Part shown: piece after piece, positions 1 to 8,100 of the stretch
Layout: the number at the start of each line of letters is the position of its first letter
Position numbering within the stretch: the first letter of the stretch is position 1
From: Apis mellifera
Lineage: Eukaryota; Arthropoda; Insecta; Hymenoptera; Apidae
Direction of reading: 5' to 3'
DNA: 64,000 nt
Assembly: GCF_003254395.2 (NCBI RefSeq)
Contig: NC_037651.1
Span: forward strand, 5,631,001-5,695,000
The notes under the pieces: generated by a model
Seen by the model: the letters and a program-made list of their open reading frames with translations, nothing else
Databases searched by the model: none
Told to the model about the DNA's origin: nothing
Made by a program: the position numbers and the translations under genes

Positions 1-1150
1 AGGTCAAACAATATGACGAGAACACGTGTGGTAGTATATGTTGTAAGACGTATCGTGTTAGAAGAAATGTTATAGTTTTTGCGCCGTGTTCGAAATCATA
101 TTTTCGTATTAGAGAAATATGATACGAGAATATTTTCGTATTATAAAACTCCATAAGATTATTTTTGAAGGGATAATATAGGAAAATATATATTTGATCG
201 ATAAAATAGATTTGCTTCTATGAGGATTTTATTTACATAAGTATATTTTCTCGAAATACATACTAATTATAATTACTAATATTAAGATTAAGATATTTAG
301 CCATTAATTAAGACATATTCGTAAATGTTTAACGAGAGGCGAGATACTAATGAGCAACTTTATCAGCTTTATTAATAATATAAATTATATCTTGTAAATA
401 TGTTGCAACTTATACGTATTTGAAACATAAATTTTCGTGAACGATATTTATTTTAACGCTATCGAACATATCTAATATTTGTAAAGCTACACATGACTAG
501 TTCTAAATATACGATATTCTTAAGACGTGTTTCGTTAAGCAGCCACTCTATCAAATAAATAAATATTTTTTTTTCCATACATTATTATACAAAAGATCGA
601 ATTTTTAAATTGGTCGAGAGAGAATAACGAATAACAATTATGAAATAAAATATGAGGAATATATGTGATTTTTTTTGAATTAGAATAAATAAATTTACCA
701 TGAATTTCTTATAATTTTTCAATCTATTTTTTGCATTGAAAAGCATTTTTTTCATACGTTTAAGAAAAAGATTCAATATTTTAAATGTTTGCTAGATTAA
801 AGAGACAAAATAAAAAAAATCACATAATTTTCCAAAATTATCATTTGCAACTCGAGTAAAAAGAAAAAAATCAAAATTCCAATTAGACGAAAATTTTTCC
901 TAAAAGAAATTCAGGTTACAGATTGATCTCATACATTAATCGAATAAAAATCAATTTGTAACTCGTGTTCCTTTATACTTTCTTCAAATCTTGGTTAAAC
1001 GATTTCTGTCATTTCTGTGCTCGTGTATCCTTGAAAACATCCTTTCTTACGGAATATGCGCTCAATGCTTATTCTACATTTACCTAACGAGTAAACAATG
1101 CTCGTAGAATAACTATAAAACACTTCTAAGGAATTCATTTCTCATCTTTC
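1..1150. other. 3' flank of ninaC, no gene seen
   Basis: Strongly AT-rich DNA without a credible reading frame; the only listed-length frame is a low-complexity one near 585-776. It presumably contains the ninaC 3' UTR and polyadenylation site. Several TTTATT hexamers (AATAAA on the minus strand) occur below 460, but the site used cannot be decided. Confidence 0.6.
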
Positions 1151-2153
1151 TTATTTCTTCCCGTTAACGAGCTTATTTTGATTTGGCGCCAACGGCGCTC
1201 TTCTCTTCACGTGTTTCTTGGGAAGCTCGTCCCTCGAAGGTGGGGCTCCGTTGCAGGCCAAGCCGCCCTTCCTTTTTCTCAAAGATTCGGTTGGAAGGTA
1301 TTCAGCCGGTCTCAACAACTGTCTGAAATTGTACGGCCCGTTGATATCCTCCGGATCGTAATCCACCTTGAATATCTCTTGCCGTCTCTGAACGGCAACG
1401 GGTTTCAGAATTTGCCTGAGATCGGTCGGAATCCCAAATCCCGTTTCTCTCTCCACCTTCTCTTTCCTCCCACCTATGTATCTCCCAACGTTGATAGCGT
1501 TCTGACAATTGACCATTAATCGATCGTTCCTCCTCTTGTTGTTATCCCCGTTCACCGCCGCTTGCCTCTGCAACTTGTTCGAATTGTCGTTCCCCTTGGC
1601 CTGTATCGGTTTAACGCAACCGTTGCTCTTGAGTCCGTTGCTTATTCTCGACGGTTTGATCAAATCGTCGCCGACCACCATTTTATTAATGAACAACCCG
1701 TTCTGGCAACCGGTGATGATATTTCGATACCCGTTGGTGGGAGGCCCTTTGGCCGCATTGTTGGCCGATGGGTGTTCATTAACCGTGGTCGGATGGCCGT
1801 TAATCGTGGCCTCGTGCCCGTTCATCGCGGATCCGTGATGATTGTTTAAAGGGACGTGGCCGTTAACAAACGCTGCTTGCCCGTTCGTGAAGTTAGGACC
1901 ACCTTTGGACGGGATCTGGTGCCCGTTGGCGGCACGTTGTTGTTGTTGTTGTTGTTGTTGTGGTTGTTGCCGGCCGTTGTAAGCTTGCCGTTGTTGCCGT
2001 TCGTTCACAAAATTTCGTATGTCGATGCGTTTGAATCGTAGGCCGTTTGTATGGTTGGTATTCGAAGGGTCGACTGTAGATTGTTGTCCACGGTGTTGAT
2101 ATCTCTCTGGGAACCGCATGCCGTCTTTGCTAGCCGCGTGATTAATCCTTGAC
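1151..2153 (-). CDS. ninaC: ninaC last coding exon: Asn/Gly-rich tail
   Basis: Encodes the final 334 residues (about 1394-1727) and the TAA stop at 1151-1153. The acceptor CTCGTTCTCCTCTCCAG is strong and its phase matches the exon 14 donor. Contents in order: a basic/arginine-rich start, poly-Q (1459-1466), an Asn-Gly repeat region (about 1470-1535), and two related motifs, DLRQILKP (1638-1645) and NFRQLLRP (1669-1676). The second runs into LRKRK, and a basic patch KKHVKRR (1706-1712) follows. The frame is also open about 120 bases upstream of the acceptor, so an alternative longer start of this exon cannot be excluded. Confidence 0.9.
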
Positions 2154-5100
2154 CTGGAGAGGAGAACGAGCGATCGTTTTAATCCGGGGATCCGGTTTCG
2201 GGTACCAGAGGTACCATTTCGTATTTGTTTCGGTTTTAATACTACTTGGGTCGGTGTGACATAAGCGGAGAAAGAATGTTAAAGTAACACGAGAAAAAGA
2301 ATGTAGTAATTAATCTGTAAGGTTGTGTGTACTCGAGAATGTAGAAATTTTAATTTACGTTAAGATGTTGTTTGCTCTTTTTTTTTTTTTTTTAATACAA
2401 ATTGTAGTTTTAATTAGATATTAGATTACAAGAGTTCTACGATTGTTCCGTCTTTCGTTAATTAATCAATTAAAAGTATGAAAAAGGAAAAAAATAATCT
2501 TGATCAACGTGATATTTTCTCTCGTATTTACATAAAAAATCTACAAATCAAAAGTATCTAAACGAAATCGAGTCTCACACCCTCTATAGGTTGTGAATAC
2601 GTTCTACAAATGGCGTAAGTTTGTTATTTTACCTGGAAGTTTGCCATGATACCTCTGGCAATGTACAGAAACACAACGAAAGATTAGTAGAACTTATATA
2701 CTAAATACGATTAATTAAATTCGATATTCCTTATTTGCATGGCGATAGTCATTCGCAGAGACTGATAAATAAATAACAACAACAATAATAATAATAAAAG
2801 AAAAGATAATAATCGAGCAAAGTGTTGGTTTAATTTAAACTCGAAAAAAATTGAACCAAGAAGTAGAAACGAAAAAAGGAGAAAGTTTCAATTTACCCCA
2901 CTCTGTTCTGAGAGCTCTCTTGTTGTTGATTCTCGGTTGGATTTGTCAAAGCTTTGTGCCATATATCTGAGAGTTGTTGCTCCGTTGCTATCGCAAAGTC
3001 TCCCTGAGCTTCCAAACGTTCTCTCCTCTCGGTGTTCACTTCCAGAATCTGTCCCATTTGATTCCTGAATTCGAAATTAATTCTATCATTTTCCAATTCC
3101 CTATTCGTTTTGCACGCAAGCACATCTGTGCGAGCTCATCTATCGTCTTCTTAGCCCGAGTTTTAAGCTTTATCTAATTTTATAAATTTTGAGAAAAATT
3201 GTTCATATCTTTTTAGCTTGAATTTTAACGTTTATTGGGTTAGGATTCTACGATAATTTTCGAATAACAACTCTTATGAGTGTCTAATAGAGAAGTAGAC
3301 GAAGGATTCGATTCAAAGAAAATTGGTAGAAACCTTCTATTAAAATAGGATAGGAAGAAAATCTAATCTAGAAATGTCTAAAATTCTATTCTAGCATTCT
3401 ATGATACTCCAATCCGAAAATCTAAAAATCTACAATAATTATCTTTCGATTCGAGATAGAAATTCGAATATATAGATTCAAAGTAAGGAAGTTTCACAAA
3501 TATTCGACTCTCGTGAGATAATGGATAATAGATTAAAGGGATGTCCGAAAATCATCTACGAATATACCTCGTCAATGGATGAATGTCATTTTCTAGCTGT
3601 ATCAACGGTAAGTCCCAGCCAACTTCTTCGTCTTCGAAGTCCGAACCACTTTCGATGCGAGTGCCAAAAGCATTGGAAAATTGAGCATTCGAATTTCACC
3701 ATTCACCCGTGATGAGAAACGTTTGTAATCGATCGTTATAAAGCGTTACGCGCGTTTACCTGCTCATCTCGTCCTTCAAGTCGCGATAGTACTTGATCGT
3801 CTCCTCCCCCTCCACTTGATTCCCACTTCGATATTGCAGGATAGGCTGCACCATGCCGAATCCTTCCGGCCGCGTGTAATCAGGTGGCGGCTCCTCTATC
3901 TCGTTTATCCGTATTCCTGGCTTGTTGTGCCGCAGATTCTTGTGCACTTCTTGATTTTTCATGTGTATCTTTCGTAACGTTCACAATTTAAATCGTCACT
4001 CGAGGGCTCGAAGAGTTGTTACAATTTATTTGAGGTGTCAATATATTCGAGTGGGTGGTTTCTTTTTCGATTTTGGAAAAAATTATTATTAATCGTTTCA
4101 TCGTTTCATCGATCGAATTAATATCGAACTCGAGGAAATTTTTCTTTTCCAGATTTGGATTTTGTCACAAAATTAAAGAAAATAGATGTTATATTTGGAA
4201 AAGATTTAAATAATGTAAATTGTATCGATTTTACATCGTTTCTTTTTGATGAGGTTCGATAAAGTAAAATAAATCTTGAATCGGGTTTTAATTTTTAAAG
4301 AGGAGGAGAAGGCCAAATATATTAACACCTTGGATACGATTTTAAAATAGACTTTTAAACTCACATTTTGAGAGAATTGTATGAGATCGGCTTGTCTTAA
4401 TTTGTAGTGGATCGGATCATTTACGGATGATTTCTTCTTCTTCACCTTTTCCTCTTTCTTGTACCATCGTTGAACGATGAACGCCGCTTCTTCGTTCTTC
4501 AATCCTTCGCGCAACAATGCGTTATGCGCCTCGAATTTATCGTTGTAATTGTTCAAGATCGTCTTGAACTTCTCTTCCAACTCGGGTCCGAAGCGTTTAC
4601 GAATCGTGTATCCTCTGAAATCTGAAGAAATGAGAGAATTGTTTTGGATTAATTTTAATCGAGTCAAGTTTTATTGGAGAATTTAAAAAAAAAAGAATAA
4701 TGAAATTACGGCTCTGTATTATAGTCGCAGCATTGTCCATCTCCAGCGGTTCTTTTGATTCCTCTTCGTTTTCGTCTTCCTCTTCCTCTTTACCTTCCTC
4801 TTCCTTCTTCTGTTCCTCTGTGGAGGACAGAAACAATATTTACATTATCCGTTAAATGGGCGCGATATTAAAAAATTTCTCGTTTAAACAAAATTTTAAT
4901 CTTACCCAGCATTTTTTGTAGAACAGTTGCTTCCTCCTTCTCGTGTCTCTTTTTCATCTCCTGCAAGAAATGTTTCCTCGACAACCATCCACGTATGTGA
5001 CGTTGTAAAGTCACAACGGACACGGCGAATTGCCATTTCTGTTTCTTGAATCTGATCCTGGCGAGCCATCTACGGATGCACGCCTGGACCATGATTATCT

Positions 5101-8100
5101 TCTTCAATTGCTCCTCGTACATCTTGGACAGGAACTCGACGTGATAATATTTGAGGAAAACTTTCGTTCGGCCCAATGCCCATCCGTCCATTTTTAGACG
5201 AATCAGAAGTAGGCGACAATTGTCGCGATTAGCTACTACGCGTTCGTCGTAGCCGAATGCCAAGAAACAGTATCTGCAAATATATAATCGATTTAAATAA
5301 TCCTTTTTTTGAAAATTCGACAAAATTAACAGTAATTGCAATTTTAATCCAGATCGAATGACTCTTTAAAATACATGTAGTAATTCATTGGATTCTCGAG
5401 TCAATTTTCGAAACGACATATTTGAAGTTTGTTTTTAAAATTCATTCAACAGAATGGTAATAATGGAACTAGATGTGACAAATTGGATTTGAACTTCAGA
5501 TTAAAATATCGAATTAATCGAATGGAAAATATTTATTTCTTTAACTATGATTATATTTTATATTATTGAAGAGTTTGCATACCGTTTCAAAAATTCGTTG
5601 AACGGTATCCTATGAGAGAATCCATTCTGTCTGATCCTTATCGTCTCCAACACCCCCGTGTATCTCAATTGCTTCACCACTTTCTCCTTGTCGAAGAAAC
5701 GCGGGCTTCTCGAGTCGTTCGGTTTTATACATCGTACGAACTGCGGCGATCCGGACACCATCTTTTGCAGCAGGTCCATTAGAGAGTATCGGAAGTAAGT
5801 CGCCACAGTTTGCTGGGCTCTGGATTGAGAAGCTAGCCCTCGACTCGAGTAACGTTCCTGATGTAGAAAAAAAAAGAAAGAATTTATATGGAATTCGATA
5901 TCGATATCGCATTAAAAATGGAAGAAATATTCGCTTTGGAACGAAATCAAAAGTGCGATGAAAAAGATTTCTCATTTCTCAATCGCTGTGGAACAGGAAA
6001 TTTCAATTGCGTCATTGGATAAATTAAAATTGATTTAATTTCTTCGATTGATAGAAGATAGAAATTGATGACGACAGATCGGTCGAAAAATATAAAATTT
6101 GACAAGTACCTTCGTATTCTGATTCGATTGTGACAATTTCTTGGAATCGGTGTCGTGTACAGCTGAATACAAATTGCCGGTTTTCGTGATCGGGCATTGG
6201 AACAGGAAACGGACCATGTCGTACTGGGATTGCCTGACGAGTTGGATGACTTCAGGAGGGAGGAAGTTTCTGTTCTTTTCCAGAAACCCTTCCGCTTGGT
6301 AGACCACGCGTCCAGCGAAATGGTGGACCGCGAAACAAACCGCGTCCGATTTCGGCCTCACGTAGAACTTGGACTTGATGTTGTTGTGAAATTTCTCTGC
6401 AACATTCATTTTCTTTTTTCACTCCACAAGAATTATATAACAAAATACCGAATTTCTCCATGAATTACACCGAATAATTATTCGAACAAAATTGTGAAAT
6501 TATCGAGTTCAAATTCATCTGTAAAAATTTAACGATTCGATTGACCGATAAGAAACGAGGAAAGTACCGATCAGAGATTTGTTGGTGGATCTTGGGAACC
6601 GGCTCTCCTCGTCCAACAGAGCGAGTAGCCCCATAGGCTTGCTGAGCAGCATGTCAAGCACGGGCCTGTTGTCCGAGAACTCGACCAGATCGACCGGTAT
6701 CCCCTCCGCCATGTACTCTTGCTGCTCCCACGTGAAGATATGCTGATTGAAATAATACTGTATCTGCTCGTTGGCTATGTTGATGCACAGTTGCTCGAAC
6801 GAGTTGCGGGGGAAGTTCTCGAAGCCGAATATGTCGAGGAGGCCGATCGCGAGCGGCTCGTAGCTCGGCGACCGGGTGAAACAGAGCAAACAATTGATTT
6901 GATTGACCATCCAGTCGAACAATCGGCCGTACAGCCCTTTCGCCATCGCGTCCCTCGCCGCGCAAGCCTCGGCGACCGTATTGTTTCGCGTGATCGTCTC
7001 GCCCCTGGTCATAACCGAGTTCGATGTCAATGCCTCCAGAAGATCGCTCTCCTCCACGCCGAGCAATTGCGAGACTGAAATGATAATGTATATACATTCG
7101 ATTTACGTTCTCTTCCCTTCTTTTCCAGGGAGGGGGGGGAGAATTAAACGAAAGTTGGAATATTTGTGGAAATTTTGATTAAGTCGATCTTTTAAGGGAT
7201 TTCGTGGATTCTGAAAGATGATAGAAATAATGGATCGAGGATCGTTGAGTTTAAGTTATTGAAATTGGATCTTCCGAAGATATATTTTCCAATGAGACGC
7301 TACGTGATGTTGAAGTTACGAATAAAGTAAATAATTCGATATTTAAGACATAATAATAATAATTGGAAATGAAATGATAGGTAAAGATATATTGGACAGT
7401 GTGGAAATTTTGATTTCGTCGACTATATCTTTTAAGGGATTTCGTGGATTCTGAAAGATGGTAGAAATAAGTGGATCGAGGATCGTTGAGTTTAAGTTAT
7501 TGAAATTGGATCTTCTGAAGATATATTTTCCAACGAGACGCTACGTGATGGAGAAAATTTAATAGAAGTTACGAATAAAGTAAATAATTCGATAATTTAT
7601 CATTCAAGAAATAAAAATAATGGGAAATGAAATCATAGTTAGAGGATTGGACAGTATGGAAATTTTGATTTCGTTGATTTTGAAAAATGGTAGAAATAAG
7701 TGGATCAAGGATCGTTGAGTTTAAGTTATTGAAATTGGATCCTCCGAAGATATATTTTCCAACGAGACGCTACGTGATGGAGAAAATTTAATAATTAAAA
7801 TTACAAATACAAAAGTAAATAATTCGATAATTTATCGTTCAAGACATAATAATAATAATAATTGGAAATGAAATGATAGTTAGAGATATATTGGACAGTG
7901 TGGAAATTTTGATTTCGTCGACTATATCTTTTAAGGGATTTCGTCGATTCTGAAAGATAGTAGAAATACATGAATCGTTGAGTTGAAATTGGATCCTCCA
8001 AAGATATATTTTCCAACTACTTGATGGAGAAAAATTAATAGTTGAAGTTACGAATAAAATAAATAATTCGATAACTTATCGTTCAAGACATAATAATAAT

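Noticed and set aside
1178..2041. Plus-strand open frames of 60-113 codons across the last ninaC exon
   Set aside because: They are antisense shadows of the GC-rich coding exon; they have no homology or splice signals of their own.
3070..3160. GC-richer segment upstream of ninaC exon 14 in two open minus frames
   Set aside because: No acceptor there has the phase required by the preceding donors; kept only as a note that exon 14 may be longer.
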